Shown one piece after another: positions 56,499 to 64,000 of a stretch of 64,000 nucleotides of DNA. Under the pieces are notes generated by a model. That model saw only the letters and a list, made by a program, of their open reading frames with translations, ran no database searches and had not been told where the DNA came from. Source of the DNA: Sulfitobacter sp. DSM 110093 (GTDB lineage: Bacteria; Pseudomonadota; Alphaproteobacteria; Rhodobacterales; Rhodobacteraceae); NCBI RefSeq assembly GCF_022788715.1, contig NZ_CP085167.1, positions 2,865,001-2,929,000 of the forward strand. The letters run 5' to 3'. Position 1 is the stretch's first letter, and every line of letters starts with the position of its first letter. The position numbers and the translations under genes are program-made.

Positions 56499-57906
56499 AG
56501 AACACCTCCGGAAGGTAGAAGACGATCTGCGGGAAGACATACATCAGCACCATCGACAGGATCACGCAGAAGAGGAACGGCATCACGCCCGCGAAAATCT
56601 GCGTGAGACGCAACTCGGGCGGGGCGATCCCCTTGAGGTAATAGGCCGACATGGCCATCGGTGGCGTTAAGAAACTGGTCTGCAGGTTCAGCGCCACAAG
56701 GATGCCAAAGAACAGCGGATCAATCTCGAACACCGCCAGCAGGGGCAAGAAGATCGGCACGAAGATGATGATGATCTCGGACCATTCCAGCGGCCAGCCC
56801 AGCAGGAAGATGATGAGCTGCGCAAGGATCAGGAACATGATCGGCGAGAGGTTCAGCGACTGTACGAACTCGGAAATCACATGCTCTCCCCCAAGGTAAG
56901 AGAACACCGCCGAGAAGGTGTAGGAGCCAACGAAAAGCCAGCAAACCATCGCCGTAGTGCGCACCGTGAGGTAGACGCTCTCGCGCATCCGCTGCCATGT
57001 CATCGCCCGGTAGATGAAGGCGAGGAAGATGCCGCCCAGCGCCCCAATCGACGCCGCCTCGGTCGGTGTTGCCAAACCAAAGAGGATCGACCCCAGCACC
57101 GCGAAGATCAAAAACGCGAGCGGCAGGAAGGAGGTGGCGATCATCAACAAGAGCCTGCCCATCGGCATGTCCGGCACCTCATCCGCTGTGGGACGTGGGG
57201 CCGAAGACGGCTGCAACAACGACCGCCCGATGATGTAGACCAGATAAAGCCCGACCAACGTCAGCCCCGGCAGAAGCGCCGCCGCGTAAAGCCGCACGAT
57301 AGAGACGTTCGTCGCCGCCGCATAGACGATCAGCATGATCGAGGGCGGGATCAGAATGCCCAACGTGCCGCCCGCACAGATGATGCCTGCCGCGAAAGAC
57401 GGATCATAGCGCGCTTTCAGCATCGCGGGCAGCGCCAGCAGCCCCATCAGCGTCACAACCGCGCCAACGATCCCAGTGGCGGTGGCGAAAAGCGCGCAGG
57501 TGATCAGCGCGGCCACGCCCATTGAACCGGGGATATTTTTCGACGCGATGTTGAGCGTGGTGAACAGACGGTTAACGATGTTCGACCGCTCCACGATATA
57601 GCCCATGAAGAGGAACAGCGGCACGGCGGTCAGCACTTCGTTCGACATGACCGTGAAAGTCTGGTTCACGAAAAGGTCAAATATTCGGTTGTTGAATAAC
57701 CCCTCGAACCACGTGGTCCATTGCTCCCACTGGCCGGCCCCCTCATCCAGCCGGTCAAAGCTGCGCCACATACGGCGCGCGTCGAAATAGGCGTAGTAGC
57801 CAAAGCCAATGCCCATCGCCATCAGCGTGAAAGCAATCGGAAAGCCCAGGAAAACAAAGACAATGAACAGCCCAAGCATCATCAGGGCGATTTGCGGATC
57901 GGTCAT
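56488..57906 (-). CDS. dctM: TRAP transporter large permease (mannitol/chloroaromatic-type branch)
   Basis: A 472-residue membrane subunit with about 12 helices, including GGTLGILIPPSIMLIVYAAA and the enlarged N-terminal loop (YFDARRMWRSFDRLDEGAGQ) seen in the larger TRAP branch, often labelled mannitol/chloroaromatic type. It overlaps the small permease by ATGA at 57903-57906 and the amidase by 11 bp. Confidence 0.92.
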   Translation of the reverse strand: MTDPQIALMMLGLFIVFVFLGFPIAFTLMAMGIGFGYYAYFDARRMWRSFDRLDEGAGQWEQWTTWFEGLFNNRIFDLFVNQTFTVMSNEVLTAVPLFLFMGYIVERSNIVNRLFTTLNIASKNIPGSMGVAALITCALFATATGIVGAVVTLMGLLALPAMLKARYDPSFAAGIICAGGTLGILIPPSIMLIVYAAATNVSIVRLYAAALLPGLTLVGLYLVYIIGRSLLQPSSAPRPTADEVPDMPMGRLLLMIATSFLPLAFLIFAVLGSILFGLATPTEAASIGALGGIFLAFIYRAMTWQRMRESVYLTVRTTAMVCWLFVGSYTFSAVFSYLGGEHVISEFVQSLNLSPIMFLILAQLIIFLLGWPLEWSEIIIIFVPIFLPLLAVFEIDPLFFGILVALNLQTSFLTPPMAMSAYYLKGIAPPELRLTQIFAGVMPFLFCVILSMVLMYVFPQIVFYLPEVFYGR

Positions 57907-58487
57907 GTGAGATGGCCTTTCTCGGCCTTGTTGGCTTCGCGCATCATGAGGTCTTCTGTCTCAAAGACGTCTTCCTCGGCTTCGAGCCAGTAGTTGGAAC
58001 GTATGGCGATGATACAGCGGCAAACCTGCGCAATGCCTTGGATGAACAGCAGGATCCCCGCCGCCACGATGATCGCCTTGAATTGATAGATCGGCACACC
58101 CGCCGGGCTGTTGACCGACACTTCGCCATATGACCAAGACCGAGCGGCGTATTTCCACCCCGCGAGGATCAGCGCTGTGACCCCGGGGAAAAAGAAGATG
58201 ATATAGAGCACGAGGTCGATCATGCCTTGGGTGCGCGCCTGGAACAGCCGATAGAGGAAATCCCCCCGCACATGCCCCCCGCGCGACAGGGTATAAGCCC
58301 CACCCATCATAAAGAGCGTGCCATACATGATGAAGGACACGTCCAGCGCCCAAGCGGTGGGATTGTTCAGCACATAGCGCACAAAAACTTCGTAGCCCGT
58401 GCCGATGGACATCAGCAAAATGAGCCAAGCGAAAGCCTTGCCGAACCATGCAGAAAGGTTATCGGCGAACCGAATGAAAGATATCAT
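57903..58487 (-). CDS. dctQ: TRAP transporter small permease
   Basis: 194 residues from ATG 58487 (GAGGG upstream). Four helices, with ALDVSFIMYGTLFMMGGAY and the conserved RGGHVRGDFLYRLF segment of this branch. The C-terminus is long and acidic. Overlaps dctM. Confidence 0.9.
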   Translation of the reverse strand: MISFIRFADNLSAWFGKAFAWLILLMSIGTGYEVFVRYVLNNPTAWALDVSFIMYGTLFMMGGAYTLSRGGHVRGDFLYRLFQARTQGMIDLVLYIIFFFPGVTALILAGWKYAARSWSYGEVSVNSPAGVPIYQFKAIIVAAGILLFIQGIAQVCRCIIAIRSNYWLEAEEDVFETEDLMMREANKAEKGHLT

Positions 58488-58508
58488 GATGCCCTCGGTA
58501 TCTCGCAC

Positions 58509-58538
58509 GAACCCCGGCGCGCTGATGCGCCGGAGTTC
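58509..58538 (-). terminator. Stem-loop between TRAP binding-protein and permease genes
   Basis: GAACCCCGGCGC pairs with GCGCCGGAGTTC (11 of 12 pairs, one C-A mismatch) around a 6-base loop in the 76-bp gap. It probably makes the binding-protein message more abundant than the permease message. Confidence 0.7.
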
Positions 58539-58563
58539 GCGGTGATGTTATGGGATTGCGGGA

Positions 58564-59694
58564 TCAGAGTTTGATCTTGCCGGGGAAGTAATGCTCGTAA
58601 GCAAGACCGTAATCCGGCGAGTTCATCAACTCGTAATAGGCCACGCGGTCGACCCATTCGCGCTGGCTGTCGAGGGTCTTTTTCATGAAGGGATCGGATT
58701 CCAACTCGGGGATCAGTTCATCCCATGCCTTAAGCTGCGCATCCAAGATATCTTTGGACGTGCGCCGCACGGTCACGCCAGCCTCGTTCTGCAAGAACTG
58801 AAGGTCCGCCGAATAGCGGTCCATCGCCTTGGCTGTGTTCGCGGTCGAGACCGCCTCGACGGCATATTTCAGGATCGCCTGAAGATCTGGGTCGAGGTCT
58901 TCGAGGAACATCTTGGAGAACAGGAACTCAAAGCTCTCAGACGCTTGGTGATAGGACGACAGGTAGTAGTTCTTGGCCACGTCCTGCGCGCCAAAGTCTT
59001 TGTCCGACGACGGGTTGTTGAACTCAAAGGCGTCGATCACGCCACGCTCCATCGCAGGCACGATTTCCCCGCCCGGCAATTGTGCGACCGACATGCCCAG
59101 CTTGGCCATCAGATCGGCGGCCAGACCCACGGTGCGGTACTTGAAGCCCTGCAGATCGTCGACGGAGTTCACCTCATCCTTGAACCAGCCAAAGGGCTGC
59201 GCAAACATCGGGAAGCCCATGTAGCCTACAACGTCGAGGCCCATGATATCTTGGGTCAGCTCGTTATAAAGCTCCTGACCGCCACCTTGGTAGAACCACG
59301 ACAGCATGGTGGTGGCAGAACCGCCAAAGACCGGCCCGGTGCCAAAGAGCGATGCGGCTTTGTTCTTGCCGTACCAATAGACGGGCACCGAATGCGCCGC
59401 GTCGATCAGACCGTCGTTCACGGCATCAAGCACCTGAAACGCCGCCACGACCGCGCCGGCAGGCAGCACGTCGACCTTGAGACGCCCTCCCGACATCTCC
59501 TCCACCCGTGTCGCGTAATCGCGAGCAAAGTCTTGCCAGATGTTGGCGTCGTTCCACGACGTCTGCATCTTGATGACGATCGGCGCTTGGGCCAACACCG
59601 CCGGTGCGGCCAGCATGCTCCCGGTAGCGGCCCCCCCAGCAAGTGCGGACTTCGTCAGGAACGAACGTCGGTTGAACTTTTTAGTGTCAGTCAT
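58564..59694 (-). CDS. dctP: TRAP transporter substrate-binding protein with Tat signal (TakP-like)
   Basis: 376 residues starting with a twin-arginine signal FNRRSFL (7-13) and SALAGGAATGSMLAAPAVLA. The mature part (VIKMQTSWNDANIWQDFARD, DEVNSVDDLQGFKYRTVG, GVIDAFEFNNPSSDKDFGAQ) resembles TakP-type binding proteins for 2-oxo acids and related carboxylates. Tat export of TRAP binding proteins is known in this branch. ATG 59694 has GGGAGGAGG upstream. It leads the dctPQM-amidase group. Confidence 0.9.
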   Translation of the reverse strand: MTDTKKFNRRSFLTKSALAGGAATGSMLAAPAVLAQAPIVIKMQTSWNDANIWQDFARDYATRVEEMSGGRLKVDVLPAGAVVAAFQVLDAVNDGLIDAAHSVPVYWYGKNKAASLFGTGPVFGGSATTMLSWFYQGGGQELYNELTQDIMGLDVVGYMGFPMFAQPFGWFKDEVNSVDDLQGFKYRTVGLAADLMAKLGMSVAQLPGGEIVPAMERGVIDAFEFNNPSSDKDFGAQDVAKNYYLSSYHQASESFEFLFSKMFLEDLDPDLQAILKYAVEAVSTANTAKAMDRYSADLQFLQNEAGVTVRRTSKDILDAQLKAWDELIPELESDPFMKKTLDSQREWVDRVAYYELMNSPDYGLAYEHYFPGKIKL

Positions 59695-59926
59695 GTTTCC
59701 TCCTCCCAGAGTGATCGCCCGTTTGCTTACTTTAAAATACGCTTTTGGTTGGACGACCCGAGATCAGAGACTAACCGAATGATCTCATTTGGCAAGAATT
59801 GTCCACTGACGGCTGATAAACTGCAACTTTATTGTGCAATTGACATACGAAACGACACTCTGCACCAGATCCTAGTGCGCCTGATTTCGCAGGGTTTGGC
59901 GGGGCAGTGGCATGCCCCGCCCCACC

Positions 59927-60874
59927 TCACACGGCCCAGTGAAAACCGGTCTCTTCCTCGGACCGCTGCCAGAGTTTGACCATCGTGGCTTTGTCATAGG
60001 CATAGGGCTCCAGCGATCCGCGCCCGACCGGGCCGACCATCTCCATCCGGCCTGTGGGGCCATAAAGAGCGCGCTGTTCCAGCCCGTCTTCGGTGGCGCA
60101 CATGACCTCTGGATAGGCGCCCCGCTCTGCTGTTTGAACGATCGGCAGTTTCGACATGAGCCACCACGTGAACCGCGTCATCAGGCCACCGCTGGTGCTG
60201 ATCAAAGAGGTGGCCGAGGCACCGGGGTGACAGACATAGACCTCAACGTTCTTTCCCGCCCGCGCGACGCGGTCCTGCAATTCATAGGCAAACATCATCT
60301 GCGCCAGCTTGCTCTGACTATAGGCTGGGTTGGCGCGGTAGTTCTTGTCCCAGTTCATGTCGTCGAACTGGATGGTGCGCAGGCCCATCTTGTAGCCAAG
60401 GCTCGCCACCACCACGATCCGGCCCGCCGTCTCTTCGATCCGGTCGAACAACAGCCCGCAGAGCAGCAAGTGGCCGTAGTGATTGGTGCCCAACTGGCTT
60501 TCATGCCCCGCATTGGTCAACTGGCGGCTTGGCACCTGCGCGATGGCGGCGTTGCAGATCAGCGCGTCGATCCGGGGAACATCGCTCAGAACCTCCGCCG
60601 CAGCGCTGCGCACCGTGTCCAGATCGGCCAGATCCATCCGAACAAAGCTGACCTGCGCCGAGGTGCCGTATTCGTCTTTCAGCTTTGCCACAGCCTCTGC
60701 CGACCGCTCTGCACTGCGGTTCAGCATCACGACCTTCGCGCCTTTGCTTAGCAAGGTCCGCGCGGCCTGAAATCCTGCCCCAGCGTTGGCCCCGGTGATG
60801 ACATAGGTTTTCCCCACCAACGAGCCGATGCGCTCAGGTGTCCAGCCGTTTGCTCCGAAAGTCTTGTCTGCCAT
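59927..60874 (-). CDS. SDR-family oxidoreductase (retinol-dehydrogenase-like)
   Basis: A 315-residue NAD(P)-dependent enzyme. TGANAGAGFQAARTL is the cofactor motif, ICNAAIA follows, and the active Tyr-x3-Lys is in AYSQSKLAQ. Length and layout match the WWOX/retinol dehydrogenase-like branch. It diverges from an AraC gene across 145 bp and is its probable target. Confidence 0.9.
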   Translation of the reverse strand: MADKTFGANGWTPERIGSLVGKTYVITGANAGAGFQAARTLLSKGAKVVMLNRSAERSAEAVAKLKDEYGTSAQVSFVRMDLADLDTVRSAAAEVLSDVPRIDALICNAAIAQVPSRQLTNAGHESQLGTNHYGHLLLCGLLFDRIEETAGRIVVVASLGYKMGLRTIQFDDMNWDKNYRANPAYSQSKLAQMMFAYELQDRVARAGKNVEVYVCHPGASATSLISTSGGLMTRFTWWLMSKLPIVQTAERGAYPEVMCATEDGLEQRALYGPTGRMEMVGPVGRGSLEPYAYDKATMVKLWQRSEEETGFHWAV

Positions 60875-61019
60875 GGTCTCGCTCCTTACTGTTGAAGAGG
60901 CATCGCGCCCCGTTGACCTTGCAGATAAATCTCACCCCTACAGGCAAACAGGCCAGATCGTCGCGTTTACTTGCCCGATCCTCTCAACGCCATTGATTTG
61001 GTCAACCTTGGTTCGTTAG

Positions 61020-61922
61020 ATGGGCGGTATGACAAAATCACAGATCAAACAGATTATAGAACGGCGCAGCCTCCGCGATGGGCTGACCGAGACAGGCATT
61101 AAAGGTGTGCATCTGTTTCGCGCGACCAGCGCCATTCCCTGCGCTCCGGCGGTTTATGAACCCTCTGTCATCGCCATCGTCAGCGGCGCAAAAGAGGCCG
61201 TGCTAGACGGCAAACGCTATGTCTATGATGACAGCCGCTATATGTGCTGCCCCATGTCGATGCCGGTCAAGGCGGGCACGCCCACCGCCTCTTCTAAGAC
61301 GCCGCTTCACGGCGTTTACATCGCCCTTGACCCGTGGGTGATGGCCGAACTGGCGCTAGAGATGGAGAATGCCGGGGACCACATCCCCCCTGCCCCCGGC
61401 GATCTGCGGGCGCAGGGAATCAGGTTGGCGCAATGGGATGATGCATTCTCGGATGCGCTGCTGCGGTTGCTTACTCTGGACGAAAGCGAGACCGATCGCG
61501 CCGTGCTTGGTGATGCGCGGCGCCGCGAGCTTTACTATGCCATTCTGAAAGGTGACGCAGGCATCTTTGCGCGGCGGGCATTCGGAGCGGGCAATGCCAT
61601 CGCCCGCGCCATTTCACATGTCACGGCCCATCTGGACGCGCCAATCTCTATCGACGAAATGGCCCTGCGTGCCGGGATGAGCCGTGCGGTATTCCACCGT
61701 AAATTCAAACAGGTTACGACGATGTCCCCCATTCAGTTCGTCAAATCCATGCGCCTGAACAATGCGGCCATGAAGATCGCCGCTGGGACCACCGTCAGCG
61801 AAGCGGCGCTGGACGTGGGCTATGTCAGCGCCTCGCAATTCAGTCGGGAATTCAAACGCATGTATGGGCAATCCCCCCGCCAATGGAGCGACGCACAGCT
61901 GTTGTCTATGGGGGGTGTTTAA
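61020..61922 (+). CDS. AraC-family transcriptional regulator
   Basis: 300 residues. N-terminal AraC_N-type ligand domain (EPSVIAIVSGAKEAVLDGKR, HGVYIALDPWVMAELALEME) and two C-terminal helix-turn-helices (ISIDEMALRAGMSRAVFHRK and VSEAALDVGYVSASQFSREF). The start may be ATG 61020 or ATG 61029, neither with a clear ribosome-binding site. Probably activates the divergent SDR gene. Confidence 0.9.
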   Translation: MGGMTKSQIKQIIERRSLRDGLTETGIKGVHLFRATSAIPCAPAVYEPSVIAIVSGAKEAVLDGKRYVYDDSRYMCCPMSMPVKAGTPTASSKTPLHGVYIALDPWVMAELALEMENAGDHIPPAPGDLRAQGIRLAQWDDAFSDALLRLLTLDESETDRAVLGDARRRELYYAILKGDAGIFARRAFGAGNAIARAISHVTAHLDAPISIDEMALRAGMSRAVFHRKFKQVTTMSPIQFVKSMRLNNAAMKIAAGTTVSEAALDVGYVSASQFSREFKRMYGQSPRQWSDAQLLSMGGV

Positions 61923-62161
61923 CGGTTCAAGCGGAGCGCGATTTAAACACCAGCGCCTTTGCCCCGCCGAAAATCACCGTCGAATTTCACCGTCGATGCA
62001 ACACTAGAACCGCCGCAGGTAGGCAAGGGACGCTTCCGCTTTAGGAATGTAGTGATCGTGGGCCGGATACAGGCACCATCGGCGGCTCCACCCCCGGCCC
62101 AACTCCAAAGCTGCTGCGGGTCAAGAACCGCGGAAACACGGCCCCTGCAATACCGCGCCGC

Positions 62162-63913
62162 TTACGTCTCTTTTTGCTGCATGTCGTCGCGCAGTGGCAC
62201 GGTTTGGCGCTCGATCATACGGTGCACTTCGGGCGGGGTGTCCCCTCGATGTAGCCGCCTGATCTGATCCGATAGCTCTGCATCCGCATTGGTCCGCCGC
62301 TCGTTGTGACGGACGTATTCACCCCACGTGGGCACATGGTAACTTTCGCTCCAATGCTCTGGTCGGTGCAGATCACGCAATAGCGCCCATTGCTGCGCAC
62401 CATCGCGGATGCGTACCCGACGCCGGAGGCTCATCGCAGTTAGAAACTCCGGCACATCCGCCTGCGCGATCTCATAATCAACCATGACCATCACCGGCCC
62501 GCTGCGATAGCTAAGATCAAACCGCGTGTCGGGCTCTTTGAAGCGGTTGAGCGGATCAAGGTCGAGCCCGCTAAACTCGGGCAGCGGCAGCCGCAGACCG
62601 ATCAGCGCACCAATCAGCAGCATCACACTGGCCCCGGCGAGCGCGGTTTCCGGCCCGCCCCGGTCGGCGACGATCCCCCAGATCAGACTGCCTGCCGCCA
62701 TGCCCCCGAAGGTGCCGGTCTGATAAAGCGCGATTACCCGGCCCACAACCCATCGCGGCGTTGAAAGCTGGATCGTCACGTTAAACATCGACAGCGACAA
62801 CACCCAGCACGCGCCAGCGAGCATCAGCGCAGCACCCGACAGGACGGGCTGCGCGCTTACCGCCAGCACGGCACAGCTAAGGGCAAAGCCAACAAAACCG
62901 CCACGCGCAATCATCTCGTTCCGAAACCGCGCCCGCAGCCCCGCGTTCGCCAACGCGCCAAACACCGCCCCCATGCCGAAACAACCCAGCATAATACCAT
63001 AGACAAAAGCCGTTGCCTGCAATGTCTCGCGCACCACGACCGGCAAAAGCGCCAGCAGCGCGATAGCCGACAGCCCGAACCAAAAACCGCGCAAAATGAC
63101 CCGCATCAGATTGGGTGACATGGCCACATAGCGCAGCCCGGCGGAGAAGGCGCTGCCCATCGGCTCACGCGGCAAATGCGTATCGCGCAGCGGCGCTTTC
63201 CACCGAAGCAAGGCAAGAATGATCGCCACATAGCTCAGCGCATTGACGGCAAAGGCCGCCGCCGCCCCCGCAAGCGCAACAATTGCCCCACCCGCGGCTG
63301 GCCCGATACTGCGCATCAGGTTGAACCCCATGGAGTTCAGCGACACTGCCGAGGGCAGTTCCTCTCGGCTGACAATATCACCCATGGTGGCCTGCCATGA
63401 CGGGTTATGCAGCGCCGTGCCGCAGCCGATGGAAAAGGTAAAAGCCAAAAGTAGCCAAGGCGTGAGCCAGCCCTCAAACGCCATGAAGGTCAGCAGGATC
63501 GAGACGCCGAACATAAAGCTCTGCGCGATTAACATGACCCGGCGGCGGTCGAAATTGTCGGCGAAGACGCCCGCCAATAACGAGAAGATCATGATTGGCA
63601 GCGCCACCGAGCCCTGCACCAGCGCCACCATATTCTGCGAATCCGACAGTGAGGTCATAAGCCACGCGGCCCCAACCGCCTGCACCAGCCCGCCAAAGTT
63701 CGACGCCAGCGCGGCGATCCACAAAGAGCGGAAGGTCTGGTTACGGAAAAGGATCAGGGGTGAAATGCGGTCGGGCAAAACAAACGGGCCTATGTAGCTG
63801 TCCCTATTCGATATGTGCTTTGATGCCCGACTGTCGAGAGGTGACGCGCTATTCTCCGTCCAGTAGACTGGCGCCCTAGCAACTGTATTTCTCAAGCGCT
63901 CTGAGTGCGCCAT
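62162..63913 (-). CDS. MFS exporter with C-terminal NIPSNAP/ABM-like extension; 5' end disturbed by IS110
   Basis: 583 residues in the open frame. From about residue 48 it is a typical MFS_3 (EntS-like) exporter (TFRSLWIAALASNFGGLVQA, then 12 helices), followed after about residue 450 by a soluble domain (VMVMVDYEIAQADVPEFLTA) like ferredoxin-fold ABM domains. The first residues from ATG 63913 overlap the end of an IS110-type transposase frame, so the native start was probably lost or lies downstream; TTG 63778 is one candidate. Whether it is still translated is uncertain. Confidence 0.78.
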   Translation of the reverse strand: MAHSERLRNTVARAPVYWTENSASPLDSRASKHISNRDSYIGPFVLPDRISPLILFRNQTFRSLWIAALASNFGGLVQAVGAAWLMTSLSDSQNMVALVQGSVALPIMIFSLLAGVFADNFDRRRVMLIAQSFMFGVSILLTFMAFEGWLTPWLLLAFTFSIGCGTALHNPSWQATMGDIVSREELPSAVSLNSMGFNLMRSIGPAAGGAIVALAGAAAAFAVNALSYVAIILALLRWKAPLRDTHLPREPMGSAFSAGLRYVAMSPNLMRVILRGFWFGLSAIALLALLPVVVRETLQATAFVYGIMLGCFGMGAVFGALANAGLRARFRNEMIARGGFVGFALSCAVLAVSAQPVLSGAALMLAGACWVLSLSMFNVTIQLSTPRWVVGRVIALYQTGTFGGMAAGSLIWGIVADRGGPETALAGASVMLLIGALIGLRLPLPEFSGLDLDPLNRFKEPDTRFDLSYRSGPVMVMVDYEIAQADVPEFLTAMSLRRRVRIRDGAQQWALLRDLHRPEHWSESYHVPTWGEYVRHNERRTNADAELSDQIRRLHRGDTPPEVHRMIERQTVPLRDDMQQKET

Positions 63914-64000
63914 TTCTGATCTGCTTTCACGAGCGCATTGACGATTGTGACGAGTTTTCGCGCAACGGCTGTGATGATAACCTTGTGTGATTTTCCGGCG
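63892..64000 (-). mobile_element. IS110-family transposase, C-terminal fragment at window edge
   Basis: The last 35 codons of a minus-strand frame ending at TGA 63892: GKSHKVIITAVARKLVTIVN, then ALVKADQKWRTQSA. This matches the C-terminal end of IS110/IS1111 transposases (GKPHKV..AVARKL). The rest lies beyond the window. IS110 elements have no long inverted repeats, so the exact insertion boundary inside the MFS gene cannot be seen. Confidence 0.75.

Noticed and set aside
58591..59979. 462-residue frame opposite the TRAP binding protein
   Set aside because: Antisense shadow of a gene with a clear Tat signal and family motifs.
61974..61996. Direct repeat TCACCGTCGA, two copies, as a possible iteron or CRISPR trace
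   Set aside because: Only two 10-bp copies 3 bp apart, with no cas genes or replication gene nearby.

Overview
The window is a high-GC chromosomal segment of an alphaproteobacterium of the Rhodobacteraceae, most likely the marine Roseobacter group. The evidence is the murA / DUF2948 / hisD / UPF0262 / low-molecular-weight phosphatase block, the smoEFGK-mtlK polyol locus next to an Entner-Doudoroff operon, the three TRAP/ABC uptake loci, and an arsJ-type arsenic operon. No rRNA, CRISPR array, prophage or plasmid replication gene was seen. Mobile DNA is limited to one complete IS630-type element (21251-22303) and the tail of an IS110-type transposase cut by the right edge (63892-64000).

Layout. 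1-3821: an ABC-type binding protein (partial) diverges from a 1068-residue cobalamin-type reductive dehalogenase that carries its own flavin/[2Fe-2S] reductase. 3886-4575: rpe. 4615-16687: one long minus-strand block with a TRAP transporter (dctPQM), an IclR regulator, and a beta-oxidation set resembling pim operons (multifunctional hydratase/dehydrogenase, thiolase, paired acyl-CoA dehydrogenases, thioesterase, PaaG-like isomerase, acyl-CoA ligase). 16933-18620: a Tat-exported metallo-beta-lactamase-fold protein and a beta-keto acid cleavage enzyme. 18870-20672: lepA. 20889-22303: lipoprotein and IS630. 22314-26975: phosphatase, UPF0262, hisD, a small membrane protein, DUF2948, murA and a 58-residue protein. 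27061-28154: tRNA-Thr, sodC and tRNA-Arg. 28337-33668: two membrane histidine kinases, an SDR and a LuxR-type regulator. 34294-37396: an arsR-arsC fusion, gap and arsJ. 37404-50589: mannitol/sorbitol uptake and oxidation, LacI, eda-edd-zwf, a PfkB sugar kinase and a ROK regulator. 50732-53980: oxidoreductase, two TetR genes and an EamA exporter. 54008-59694: hydroxyacid dehydrogenase, small membrane protein, amidase and a second TRAP transporter. 59927-63913: SDR, AraC regulator and an MFS exporter whose 5' end abuts the IS110 fragment.

How the genes fit together. The polyol module reads as a pathway: SmoEFGK imports a hexitol, MtlK oxidises it to fructose, the PfkB kinase phosphorylates it, and Zwf, Edd and Eda take it to pyruvate and glyceraldehyde-3-phosphate; pgi and pgl are not in the window. 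The arsenic operon would export arsenate as 1-arseno-3-phosphoglycerate. The TRAP/IclR/beta-oxidation block probably imports a carboxylic acid, activates it with CoA and shortens it. Several palindromes sit where their neighbouring regulators would bind. Stem-loops lie between the binding-protein and permease genes of two uptake operons.

The most unusual items are the self-sufficient reductive dehalogenase, the pim-like island with its IclR-type operator, the ArsR-ArsC fusion with a palindrome abutting its start codon, the 16-bp-arm dyad before the ROK gene, and the MFS gene whose 5' end overlaps an IS110 transposase. I did not find a clearly new multi-gene system. All functions are predictions from sequence motifs read by eye.
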